From: Pantoea septica
Lineage (GTDB): Bacteria; Pseudomonadota; Gammaproteobacteria; Enterobacterales; Enterobacteriaceae
Assembly (NCBI RefSeq): GCF_002095575.1
Contig: NZ_MLJJ01000010.1
Location: 1-64,000, forward strand
Direction: 5' to 3'
DNA: 64,000 bases
The notes beneath the pieces were generated by a model. That model had not been told where the DNA came from. It was given only the letters and a program-made list of their open reading frames with translations, and did no database searches. The translations under genes and the position numbers were made by a program. Below, piece after piece: positions 38,947 through 48,595 of the stretch (positions are counted from its first letter, which is position 1; each line of letters begins with the position of its first letter).

Positions 38947-39843
38947 ATGCATATTCGTGCCCTGTTCGGAGGAACGCTTTTATTAATGTCACTCCTGTTC
39001 TCAGCAACCGCCGCTCAGCCTTTTCCCCAGCTTTCTCCCCGCGTGCAGCGTATCTCTGTACAGACGCAAGGCGCAGGAACGGATGTGATATTGATTCCGG
39101 GGCTGGCGTCGTCTCGCGAAGTCTGGGCCGATTTAGCAGCAGAATTACGTAAGAAACACCGCATTCATCTTGTAGAACTTGCGGGTTTTGCAGATACACC
39201 GGCCATTTCCAACCCTGAGGGGAGAGTCATCGCGCCGGCAGCTGAGGCCATCGCAGAATATATCCAGGCACAACACATCAAAGCGCCGGCGATTATCGGC
39301 CATTCTCTTGGGGGAGAGATTGCCCTGATGCTGGGGGCGCGCTACCCCAACCAGGTTGGTCGCCTGATGATTGTCGATGCTTTACCCTTCTATACGCTGA
39401 CGATTGACCCCGCCGCGACCAGCGAAACGGCTGTGCGGCACGCCGCCTCTATGCGGAACTGGCTGCTGCAGCAGTCGCCGGAGCAATTCGAAGCGTCGCA
39501 AAAAGCATCCGTAGCCCGTTTAGCCAGGAGCGAGGCGGTGAGGCCTGCACTGGTGGCGGCGAGCATCCGTTCCGATCGCAAAACCGTTGCGGATGCCGTG
39601 TATGAACTGATGGTGACCGATTTGCGTCCCGAGCTTGGCCGCATCAAAGCGCAGATGGCGATCGTCTACGCGTATGACGCCTTGTTTGGGATACCGGCAA
39701 CCAGCGTAGAGGCGATGTACCGTCAGGCCTATGCCTCTGCACCTCATATCCGTTTCACGCGCATTGATGACAGTTTTCACTTTGTGATGCTTGATCAGCC
39801 AGAACGGTTCGCCAGCGCGGTTAACGCTTTTTTAAATGAGTAA
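38947..39843 (+). CDS. Exported alpha/beta-fold hydrolase
   Basis: 298 residues. A signal peptide (MHIRALFGGT to TAAQPFPQ) is followed by an alpha/beta-hydrolase domain with the nucleophile elbow GHSLGGE and a C-terminal catalytic His in SFHFVML. The oxyanion region LIPGLASS is present. It is an esterase, lipase or amidase of unknown substrate, periplasmic or secreted. Its base composition is more AT-rich than the genes to the left, and it marks the edge of the accessory block. Confidence 0.82.
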   Translation: MHIRALFGGTLLLMSLLFSATAAQPFPQLSPRVQRISVQTQGAGTDVILIPGLASSREVWADLAAELRKKHRIHLVELAGFADTPAISNPEGRVIAPAAEAIAEYIQAQHIKAPAIIGHSLGGEIALMLGARYPNQVGRLMIVDALPFYTLTIDPAATSETAVRHAASMRNWLLQQSPEQFEASQKASVARLARSEAVRPALVAASIRSDRKTVADAVYELMVTDLRPELGRIKAQMAIVYAYDALFGIPATSVEAMYRQAYASAPHIRFTRIDDSFHFVMLDQPERFASAVNAFLNE

Positions 39844-40241
39844 AGGATGATCGGGGCGCAAGCACCGCTTTTGGCACAAAGCGCACTGACGCGCAGATCG
39901 ATGTCCGCTATGAGCGAGAAGCGGACATTGCTAACAGCGTTCTAGGTGAACCCGCGAGGCACAGGTTACGCAATGCCGGTTGGCCTACCATCAAACCGAA
40001 GGTCAGAATTTCGCTCATCACCTTAATCTCGATACAGTTTGGTGGTTATTGAGATACCATTGGGCATTGATGTGATGGACTAGCCTCTTTTCCAGTGCAA
40101 ATCCATCAAAGCTCAATGAACCTATCAGTCTGAGCATACTGAACTTTTGATCTAGTCATTGACTAATAAAAGATCGAAGAATCGCTTCTTTATACTCAGC
40201 TGAGCCATCATCATTTTTTAAAAAATTGTCACTGTTACCCT
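39844..40241. other. AT-rich intergenic region with repeat remnant
   Basis: 398 bp with no credible gene. It contains the repeat copy at 39865-39929 and then unassigned AT-rich sequence up to the stop of the large STAND gene. It probably marks the left junction of the accessory block. Confidence 0.5.
39865..39929 (+). repeat. Palindromic repeat copy 1
   Basis: It has a CCGCTT..GGCAC..AAGCG element followed by a 29-bp unit starting ATGTCCGCTATGAGCGAG. This unit is an inverted repeat (GTCCGCT/AGCGGAC) matching 45890-45918 at 27 of 29 positions. Confidence 0.75.
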
Positions 40242-43200
40242 CTAGGCTGAAATCTTTCGAGAACGAATCAATTCTTCACGTAAGTAATAAGCTCTAGCAG
40301 AGCCAGTTTCTACAATTCCTGTTAAGAGAAGCAGGCATATATCGTACATTCTTCTACTGAGAGTTCCGCGATTTTCTATCTGCAAAAATCTTCCAACCAC
40401 CATTTCTATATAGAATGCTGTATTGACTTGCTTCCCGATAATATGTCGATTGGCACTATAATGCTCAGCTAAAATCAGAATGCCTTCTTCGAAGAATACG
40501 TTGTAGAAGTTATAAATCAATGAAGATAAGGCTTCAAACACATGGCTATTATGTGCAGATTGCCTAGCAAAACCGAGCAAATATTTAGCACCTCGCTTCA
40601 TATCTTTCTCTTCATTCTCATGTCCTTGCCAAGGGCAATCCGCATACATCATTCCACGCAGTAGCTGATTTAGGTCATTCTGTAAACCGATATAATGATC
40701 ATTAACATCATTCAAAGCTATCTTGTGTGCTTCTGGTGCTAACAGGCACCAAAGTGCCCATATAGCATCATAATCACCTTCTTTTTCTACAGCGACATGA
40801 TAGGAGAGTGTTAAAGAATAAATGAAGCCGGGAGCTTTTGTACACCCTAATACCAATAGATCTTTAAAGGGCATGAAGTTATTGTTTTTTGAAGAAACAA
40901 CATGTTCAGAGAGACAGTCTTGAATCTGCTTTTTAATTTCATGATTTATTTTTTCATCATTACTCGAACGATGATTTTGATACTCCGTATCAAATACAAA
41001 ACTCATTAACCTATTGACCAACTGAATTTGTATGTCATCCTTAGTACAGTAAGGAACCATTAGCATTGGTAAATGAATAAACCACGAACAGTGGCTTTCC
41101 AAAGATATATCGTTAACTGAAAGCTTAAACTTTCCCTCAATCAAGTCGTTACGAAAAGCTGTTAAAAGATCATTCCATTTTTCGAGTGCGGCTTGCAATT
41201 CAGCACCTTGTAAATGATAAAACCTACGTACCTCACTATATTCCCTTCGTAATCTGGCATACTCAACTATTCCACCTATACAACGGGATGCTAATTCAGC
41301 GTCTCTAGACCAAAGAAACTCTCTTACTCCCTTAGCTGCACAAGCACTAACGTTCAGGTTCTCATGCGTTAATGCTGTAGCTAACGCAAACTTCAAATAT
41401 TCTATTTGTTCTGAATCTAGATCTAAATCAAATAACTTAGGTAAGACAAATGCGCATGCTCCAGAGCCATAATAATCAGTCTTATCATGTGCAGCTGTCC
41501 CAATCATATTGTCTGCGTGCATGAATATTGATTCTAGGATGATTTCTAAGCACCACTTTTTATCTTCATAGCTCAATTCTAAAAGAACATCACGAACACA
41601 AACAGCTGCAACAGTTGTGATTGTGCCAACCGCCATATCAGCAAAGTTGTGAACTTCACCTTTTTGGAGGGCGCTGAGCAATCCCTTAGTAGCTATTAAC
41701 GCATCCTGATATGAAGAGAAGTATTTTTCTTCTAGTAATTGCTCATCGAATAGTTTTTTACCCCATAAGCTTAAACTAGTTACGGTGTTATCCATTGCGT
41801 GCTTTTCATTAAATTCTTGTTGATCCAGTTTTAAATCTTCCGGAAGCTCTGATGAGCTTTGAAACAATACTCTGTCATTTTCTTTGTCTTCAACTACTTC
41901 CCAAGTCCTTGTATCGACTCTGTGCACCATATACCGAAGGCTTTTTTCATTACTTGCAGTAGCTTCATTTTTCAGTTCATCAACAATTTTTAAAATATCA
42001 TCCCTTAGCTCATTTACGAACTGAAGCCTTGTTAATAAGGTTTCTAATGACTCTTTTCTCCATGGTCGAAGTGCTGCTTCTCTTCTCTCTTCTAGGTATA
42101 TTTTCGACAATGCATCCCTATTAATACCAAAGAAATGCATCTCATTCCCACCCATTTCTTGTGTCATTCGAATCAAATCTAAATGGTATAAATCAGCAGT
42201 TTTAAGTAAAGGAAAGGCGGCTTTGCCTACTTTATTAGGGAAGCCTGTGGCCACAGAAGATAAAACAGATGTAGGCATTACTGAATTACTAGAGCGAAGA
42301 ACATAATCAAAAATCCAATCTATTTCATTATTCTTACCACAATTTTCAACGTACTCAACTAACCAGTTCTCCAACGCCATAAGAGCACTCTGTAATAAGT
42401 AGGGCAACGTAGACTGTCCTCTATATCCCTTCCAGAGGTGGGGAGATGCATACTGTTTAACTACTGTGCCATCATTCAGGGTTATATCGACTTGTTTAGC
42501 TACTGTTTCGAAGGCGTAAATAGTGTCTTCTTCATTGTCTTGAGTTTTAGAAAAATCCGATTCTGAATATTTTTGTGCTGTCAAATTGCACAATCTAATA
42601 ATGAAATCCAAGCCTAGCCTTGGCTTGAATTGAAGAAGATATTTGAAAGGGCCTTTGGCACCGCTTGCAGGGAAAAAATCTCGTTCTGTATCTAGCCCAA
42701 ATGATTCCTCTACGTCTACTCGATATGACCCGTAGCCATAATCGTTCTCTTCGGATTTTTCCAACAGCCACTCATGCATTGAAAGTTTAACTACGAAGTC
42801 AGGATAAAACTTACACAACATAGGAACATTGAAGCCTATAAGTGCCAAACTACTCAGTTCATCAACATAACTTAATCGTCTAGGCTTTATCTTTGAGGTG
42901 AAAACGTCCTGTTTCATCAATTCATCAAAATCATCTTTAATAGCCGTTGAAACTTTTAATAAAGCATTTAATATTTTTTTTCTTTGCCCCTCACCACGAT
43001 ATGAATCTTTAACCTTTTCAAGGAGCCATAAACTTAAAAAACCAACCTTTTCAGACGCTTTTGGCAACTCATCATGTATATTAATGAGACCAGTCCATTC
43101 ATCTATCAATTCAATAACTTGAGTACGTACAGAACTACTCAAATTATCTTTTTCCTCATAAATAAAATGGAATAGTGCTTCCCAACCTTCTCCATATGGT

Positions 43201-45352
43201 TTCAGGAAAAGGGATTTGAGCAATCCCGATTTTTTATCTTTTATCAATAGCCCGTTGTGTAGAGATATTGGTCTTTGACACGTTATTCTGAGAATAAAAC
43301 AAAATCGTGTCAAAAGAGCACAATCATCTTTAAGAAGCTGGCGCTTGAGTGAATTAAGGAACATCCCAGGAGAGTCATGTTGCATGATTGCAGAAATTGC
43401 CTCGTCCTTCCAATAACTCTCTATCTCGTCCGAAGATAATAAACCTTCTACGAATTCATTAGTTGTATCATCAAATTTTAGCTTCCTATATAGCCATAAC
43501 CTGAACGCCCTACTTATCGCAGGTTCATTTCCTATATTTAACAAAAAGCTTGCAACATTATGAGAATTATCAAAATGCTCTCTATCGATGAACTCCTCTA
43601 AAGCCCAATCTTCCAAAACATCATGCATAGGACTTACACAAGATGATTTTTGATCTCTGTAGATCAAATGGTCTTCTTCCAACTTTGCGATTACTTCCGG
43701 GTCAAAACCGCTTGCTCTGACACCAAAAAGCATCTTTTTAGCTCTCTCTATTGCTATTTTAATAAAGGTTGCTCTTCTTCTATCTGGCATCCCTGACTTT
43801 CTATCAGCTTCTTTTGCAATGACAGTCCGCCACACTGTATCCCTAAAGTCTTCTTCAGTATCTCCAATCCCAAATTGAGCGCCATTTTTTATAGCTCTTA
43901 CAGCAATCTCAATAAAAAATGGTATTCTTAGTAGTTCTACTAATGAGTTATTAGATATTAAAGATTTTAGCTCTGGAATATGCTCGCAAACTTGCTCAAC
44001 TTGACTATCTTCAAGCCCTTCAATATTCATGCTGCTAAAATTTATAGAGCAAGGCTGTAGGAAATTAAATGACAATTGTTGATAAGCATAGTCCCGGCCA
44101 GTTGCAATGATAGTCCAACCAGACTGTTTTCTAATGTATTGCAATAACTCAACAAAAGTATTTGGATAATTTAGTTCTAAAACTTTTTCTAGGGACTCTA
44201 TTACGAGTACTTTTTCGTGAAGCAATGAGAAATGACTTTCAATTTCTCCTAAAGAAGATGTAATTCCCATGGAAGTGAAAACTTCATTTAAGTTACTTTT
44301 ATCTAAATCTTCAGCTCTTAAGTAGAAGACTGGAACATCTAAATTTTTTGTTGTGATGAAATCTTTAACAACGCCTGACTTTCCAGCCCCTCTTGCACCG
44401 GTAACAAATACAAACTCACTATCTCTATAGCAGTTAGATAGTGCTGCTAGTTGTTCTGCCCTATCAACATGGAGTCCATTTATAGTTGTAGAAATACCTT
44501 CGAAAATATGCTGACTGCGCTCATAAAGCTTTATCAAGTCATTCTCGAAATATAAATAGCTTGATTTATTAAATAATCCTTTAACGTCTTCTGGTATATT
44601 ATTTTGAGTTAAAACCCCCGCATTCTGGTTGAAACTTTGAACGCAGGAAACAAGTCTAGCTAAGACTAGAGAAGGTAATACGTCTGAGTAACACTGAATC
44701 AATGAACAAAGTAAGTTTGCTACGATTGAATGTTCTGCGTCTAAGTCAAAAGGTAAAATCTGAAACGATTTTAAGAAAGACCACAATTCTTCTTCTGAGA
44801 TAGCCACCCCGTTATTCGCATGAGTAAGTTGATCTCTAAATATTCCTAATCTTTCGAGCTTTGCTTCACTGGTAAATCCTTGGGTTTGAGATTTCTTTAT
44901 AAAATCTTCTGAGTTCGATGAAAACTTAGCCCATTCAAGTAACGGCAAAGTATTATTTATGTCAGTTTTGGGTAAATTACCTGTTATTAACGCGATAGAA
45001 TCTCTTTCTGCCTTAAAGCCCACACTTTTAAAGTCCGCCCAAGCACTATTTATAACTTCTGCAAATACTGAGTTTGATGAGCCACTAATAGTTATTTCAT
45101 GCTTAATCTGAGCAAAGATCTTACTTTCATTATTTGAGTTGTCTGTGGCAGTCAATACAAAATCATCAGTATTTACACCATCATATTTGTTCTGGAATTT
45201 TAACTCTTTAGCCCTCATGTAGTTACTCAAACAAGGAACACAAGATTTAGTCAATAAGGATAGTGCGAAAGCTGCTTGAACTCTTGTTTCGAAATTAACT
45301 CCTCCACCGCCAGTAGAAAACGGGTTACTTTGTTTTTTATTTCTAGACTCAT
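40242..45352 (-). CDS. Cap4/DUF4297-like nuclease-STAND NTPase (AVAST-like antiphage protein), start in another frame
   Basis: The main frame (1670 codons from TTG 45254 to the stop at 40242) encodes three parts, numbered from that TTG. An N-terminal PD-(D/E)xK nuclease has NTDDF (Asp30/31) and QIKH (Gln49, Lys51). A STAND-type P-loop NTPase has Walker A GARGAGKS (286-293), Walker B-like VLVIES (349-354) and ATGRDY (384-389). A helical C-terminus of over 1000 residues follows. The frame continues upstream of the TTG with the N-terminal helix motif GGGGVNFETRVQAAF but has no start codon before a stop at 45354. The only good start, ATG 45352 with AGGGAG 8 bp upstream, is in another frame. A -1 shift at AAAAAAC (45338-45332) would join them into about 1703 residues. 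AVAST proteins sense phage terminase or portal and then cut DNA; here that is inference. The gene is AT-rich, so horizontally acquired. Confidence 0.8.
45332..45338 (-). promoter_or_regulatory. Slippery heptamer A AAA AAC at the frame junction
   Basis: Read from ATG 45352 the codons are ATG AGT CTA GAA ATA AAA AAC. The last seven bases form X XXY YYZ in the correct phase for -1 slippage, after which reading continues CAA AGT AAC CCG into the nuclease-STAND frame. It could equally be a contracted A6 homopolymer. Confidence 0.6.
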
Positions 45353-45353
45353 T

Positions 45354-45723
45354 TTATATTCTCCCTGAAGGTGGAATTTCTTTATCAAAAGGCCGGAGTG
45401 TCTGCGCGGTTTCAGTATTATAAGGCAGCTCAGCCCTTTGAGTAGAGGTTTTATCCACACTAGCCATCTGTATGCCTTTCTGCCGCATATGAAAGGCGAT
45501 TTGCTGCCAGCGGCGTAGCCATTGTTCTTCCTTTCCCTTGTAGGCCTCTAGCTCGGCCTTGAGGCGATCTACCTCCACCTGTAGCTCTTCGGGCCTCTTT
45601 GTTCGTCTGCTCTTTGATTTTCACCAGTCCGCCCGACAGTGCTCGTTTGGCGTTGTCATAAGCGCTTTTGATCTCGGATTGCGGATGATGTGGCTGCAGG
45701 AAGGCTTGTTGTTGCGTTTCCAC
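45354..45723 (-). pseudogene. Small coiled-coil gene, frameshifted
   Basis: Two overlapping frames join into one plausible protein of about 120 residues. The first part runs from GTG 45723 (VETQQQAFLQ... to KIKEQTNK). The second continues RPEELQVEVDRLKAELEAY and ends in RPFDKEIPPSGRI at the TAA 45354. One surplus base near 45592-45603 separates them. The middle is a strongly charged coiled coil (EVDRLKAELEAYKGKEEQW) followed by a Trp/Arg-rich stretch. It resembles small accessory proteins of recombinase modules such as Tn554 TnpC or KfrA-like coiled coils, but this is not certain. It ends 1 bp before the ATG of the STAND gene, suggesting coupling. No ribosome-binding site precedes 45723, so the 5' end may be lost too. 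Confidence 0.55.
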
Positions 45724-46199
45724 AGTACAAACTTAAGGCTCAGCGAGGATACGATTTAGTCTACCGTTCAGTATTTTAAATAAGCATTCTAAGACAATGG
45801 CTCTCTGAAGAATTGAGCTCTCTGAAAGATTGAATGACGGTCTAAAAAGGTCCGCTTCTGGCACGAAGCCGAGGAGTTTACTGGTTTGAATGTCCGCTGT
45901 GAGCGAGAAGCGGACGTTCGAGTGGTCTAGCAAGCAGGTGGGGGTTTTGCTAACGTGGTTGCGTATCAATAACAAGGGGCAGGTCACATTGGGCTACAGT
46001 GAATACCAAAAGTGGTTTGTTTAATTAAGCGGGATAATTACAGCATCGGTGGGTTTATACTTATCGTTGGGAGAAGATCCTAGTGATTGGTGCCCCTCTC
46101 TTCAGCATAATACCTTGCTATAAAAAGAACAGATCAAGAAGCTGGCAAAAGCTGGAATGATTACTTGTTGAGACACATTATCCTGTAAGGAAACACAGC
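45724..46199. other. Repeat-bearing gap between accessory genes
   Basis: 476 bp without a credible gene. It contains the second repeat copy (45852-45918) and unassigned sequence. A 84-codon reverse ORF over the repeat is a translation of the repeat itself. The last part should hold the promoter of the DUF5677-like gene; AAGGAAA lies before its ATG. Confidence 0.5.
45852..45918 (+). repeat. Palindromic repeat copy 2
   Basis: CCGCTTCTGGCACGAAGCC is followed 20 bp later by a 29-bp unit (ATGTCCGCTGTGAGCGAG...) differing at two positions from copy 1. The spacing of the two parts is almost the same as in copy 1 (67 versus 65 bp overall), so they are copies of one element. Confidence 0.75.
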
Positions 46200-46970
46200 A
46201 TGTTTAAAGAACTTATAGAGCAGAGCCTAAACGAGGCAAAAGCCGCCAGAGCTGCGCTGAACAAGGTTAACGGCGTAGTTGTCGGAAAGATGCATAATCC
46301 TGATCAGGGGTTGTATCTCGCTAACTATGCAAATTTGCTAATGAACAGGCAGATAGATATCTTTGATGATGCGCTTCTCCTCCTCGAAAACGAACGATAC
46401 CAAACCGCTTGTGTCGTTAGCCGGGGGATGATTGAAACACATGCTTTCTCACGACTCTTAAACAAGAAAGTGGAGAAGATCCTGACGAACCAAAGCGGCC
46501 GCGAAAGTGTAGATAAAGCTCTCGATGTCATCCTGGGCTTTACGAACAGTTCCCGATTTAAAAAGTCAGAGCAAGAAAAGATTCAGAAAGGAGTATTTGA
46601 CCCTAACGACTACATGTTTACTGAAGAGACTAAGCATCGTTTTGAAAACCTGCTTGCTGTCAGTCAGCATGTGATGAATGCTTTACGCGATCTCTATGAA
46701 GATGAGATGAAACAGACTAAGGAGAGAGAAAGCGATTTTGAACTGACGTATGACATACTTAGCGAATATGTTCATCCTTCACAAACGAGCATCTACCAAT
46801 ACTACACACCTGAAACCCACTTAGTTCCTACTTCAGTTGGTAATATCCATGCTTATGAGTCTGCTCAGATACAGTGCGCGAGAGCGCTACACTTCATATT
46901 AGATGCGAAGAATCAACATTATTGGTCTTCACAGTTAGCAGATGAGATGACTAAACGTGGTAAACAGTAA
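46200..46970 (+). CDS. DUF5677-like, possibly HEPN-fold protein
   Basis: 256 residues, mostly helical, without membrane segments. Conserved-looking spots are RGMIETHAFSRLL (75-87) and LSEYVHPSQTS (188-198), reminiscent of DUF5677 proteins, which are related to HEPN folds and are often found in defence or accessory loci. A canonical HEPN Rx4-6H RNase motif is not clear. AAGGAAA precedes the ATG and a terminator follows the stop. It is AT-richer than core genes. It faces away from the STAND gene, so it need not be part of the same system. Confidence 0.6.
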   Translation: MFKELIEQSLNEAKAARAALNKVNGVVVGKMHNPDQGLYLANYANLLMNRQIDIFDDALLLLENERYQTACVVSRGMIETHAFSRLLNKKVEKILTNQSGRESVDKALDVILGFTNSSRFKKSEQEKIQKGVFDPNDYMFTEETKHRFENLLAVSQHVMNALRDLYEDEMKQTKERESDFELTYDILSEYVHPSQTSIYQYYTPETHLVPTSVGNIHAYESAQIQCARALHFILDAKNQHYWSSQLADEMTKRGKQ

Positions 46971-46976
46971 AAACTC

Positions 46977-46998
46977 AGCCCCTGTAGAGGGGCTTTTT
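46977..46998 (+). terminator. Intrinsic terminator of the DUF5677-like gene
   Basis: A 6-bp stem AGCCCC/GGGGCT with loop TGTAGA is followed by TTTTATTT, 6 bp after the stop codon. Confidence 0.85.
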
Positions 46999-47080
46999 AT
47001 TTGACAGTCTTTTAATTTCTTCTTTATATACTGCAAATGACATGCGCCCCATAGAACAATTTATATTGATGTTAGCAATG

Positions 47081-47109
47081 CCCGCTTCTGGCACGAAGCG
47101 GACATTCGC
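47081..47109 (+). repeat. Palindromic repeat copy 3 (right edge of block)
   Basis: CCGCTTC-TGGCAC-GAAGCGG (47082-47101) is a perfect 7-bp hairpin followed by ACATTCGC. It shares the core of copies 1 and 2 and lies just before GC-rich core sequence resumes at exbD. Confidence 0.65.
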
Positions 47110-47242
47110 ACTAAATCGCCGTCATCTGCGTACAGCGCCTTCTTTAGAGATAAAAGTCTGACGCCATGAGAGCAAGCCTCCCGCGACAGGACAAAAACAA
47201 AAAAGGCTGCCCTCAGGCTGCCCTTTTCTCACGCGCGCAAAT

Positions 47243-47665
47243 TTACTTCGCGGCGGTTTCCATCCCCATCAGGCCAATCTTGAGATAACCCGCGCCGCGC
47301 AGCTTATCCATCGCGCTCATCAGGGTCTCATAATCGACAGACTTATCAGCCTGGAAGAAGATAGTGGTCTCTTTGTTGCCTTCGGTCTGGCTGTTCAGTA
47401 CCGCCACCAGCGTCTCCGGCGTCACCTGCTCATTGCCGATATAAAACTGCTTATCCGCTTTAATCGACAGGTAGACCGGCTTCTCCGGCCGCGGCTGCGG
47501 CGCGCTGGTCGAGGCGGGCAGATTAACGCGAACATCCACGGTCGCCAGCGGCGCGGCCACCATAAAGATGATCAGCAAAACCAGCATAACGTCGATAAAC
47601 GGCGTGACGTTGATTTCATGCATCTCGCCATCGGTTTCCAGGTCGTCGTTTAATCGCATCGCCAT
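47243..47665 (-). CDS. exbD: TonB-system biopolymer transport protein ExbD
   Basis: 140 residues. One N-terminal membrane helix carries the essential Asp25 (NVTPFIDVMLVLLIIF), and a periplasmic domain follows. With ExbB it uses the proton motive force to energise TonB-dependent uptake of siderophores and cobalamin. It starts 4 bp after exbB. It is nearly colinear with E. coli ExbD. Expression is presumably Fur-controlled through the promoter of exbB. Confidence 0.98.
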   Translation of the reverse strand: MAMRLNDDLETDGEMHEINVTPFIDVMLVLLIIFMVAAPLATVDVRVNLPASTSAPQPRPEKPVYLSIKADKQFYIGNEQVTPETLVAVLNSQTEGNKETTIFFQADKSVDYETLMSAMDKLRGAGYLKIGLMGMETAAK

Positions 47666-47669
47666 AAAC

Positions 47670-48413
47670 TTAACCTACGCGTAATTTCTGAGCGGTCGGG
47701 CGAGCTTCAGCGCTTTTCGCGTTAAGGTTGCCCAGGTCGATATCGCGGCTCTGCAGCAGCAGGATCTGCGCGGCCACGTCGCCCAGCGACGCTTTGTAGC
47801 CCGCGATCATGCGCGCAAAAACGTTATAGATCACCACCGCAGGAATCGCCGCCACCAGGCCGATAGCGGTGGCCAGCAGCGCTTCGGCGATGCCGGGCGC
47901 GACAACCGCCAGATTGGTGGTCTGGGTCTGCGCGATACCGATAAAGCTATTCATGATGCCCCAGACCGTCCCGAACAGGCCGATAAACGGCGCGACGGAA
48001 CCGATGGTGGCGAGGAAGCCGTTGCCGCGACCGGCGTGGCGGCTAAAAGCGGCGACGCGGCGCTCAAGGCGAAAGCTGGTGCGCTCTTTAATGCCGTCGG
48101 TATCTTCAACGCCCGCTGAAAGCGCGATCTCGTTTTGCGCGTCATTCAGCAATGCCGCGCTGTGGCTGTGGCTCTTGAACTGCGCGGCGGCGCGGGCGGC
48201 GTCGCCCAGGCTGCGGGCTTCGCCCAGCGCCTGCTGCTCGCTTTTCAGTCGACGTTTCGCCGCGCTAAGCTCGGCAAACTTTCCGAAAAAAATCGCCCAG
48301 GTCACGACCGACGCCAGCAGCAGGCCGATCATCACCACTTTTACCACGATATCGGCATGTTGATACATGCCCCAAACAGAGAGATCCGTTTGCATTAAGT
48401 CACTGGCTACCAC
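47670..48413 (-). CDS. exbB: TonB-system biopolymer transport protein ExbB
   Basis: 247 residues with three membrane helices. The conserved blocks include LMQTDLSVWGMYQHADIVV at the N-terminus, FVGLFGTVWGIMNS-type sequence (here FIGLFGTVWG) and AIGLVAAIPAVVIYN, which form the ExbB pentamer pore around ExbD. The start is GTG 48413 with GGAG 8 bp upstream; the E. coli protein starts at the equivalent place. First gene of exbBD. Confidence 0.97.
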   Translation of the reverse strand: MVASDLMQTDLSVWGMYQHADIVVKVVMIGLLLASVVTWAIFFGKFAELSAAKRRLKSEQQALGEARSLGDAARAAAQFKSHSHSAALLNDAQNEIALSAGVEDTDGIKERTSFRLERRVAAFSRHAGRGNGFLATIGSVAPFIGLFGTVWGIMNSFIGIAQTQTTNLAVVAPGIAEALLATAIGLVAAIPAVVIYNVFARMIAGYKASLGDVAAQILLLQSRDIDLGNLNAKSAEARPTAQKLRVG

Positions 48414-48481
48414 GCTGCGTCTCCAACTTCATATGCAGGAATAATGGATAAGCGCGAATAATAGCAAAAAAACGGCGAATT

Positions 48482-48500
48482 GATAGTAGTTCTCATTACT
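48482..48500 (-). promoter_or_regulatory. Possible Fur box upstream of exbB
   Basis: GATAGTAGTTCTCATTACT agrees with the Fur consensus at about 12 of 19 positions. Its place about 70-90 bp before exbB fits the known iron control of exbBD in enterobacteria. Confidence 0.5.
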
Positions 48501-48595
48501 ATTTACAAACAGTACGCCGCTCTCACCGGGCTGTTGCCGCCCTTTTATGACGCTTTTCAACGCCATTTCAGAAATGTGATTTCCCGTATAATTTT

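Noticed and set aside
38871-39152. + strand ORF overlapping the hydrolase start
   Set aside because: It has an AGG-rich upstream stretch but no family resemblance, and it overlaps the signal peptide of the hydrolase in another frame.
45251-45460. Short reverse ORF overlapping the STAND gene start
   Set aside because: Only its last 33 codons after ATG 45352 make sense, and these are best read as the real start of the STAND gene before a frame shift.
45733-45987. 84-codon reverse ORF
   Set aside because: It is mostly a translation of repeat copy 2, not a gene.
47200-47226. Apparent terminator after exbD
   Set aside because: The sequence is mainly a direct repeat of GGCTGCC, not a clean inverted repeat, so a stem is not convincing.
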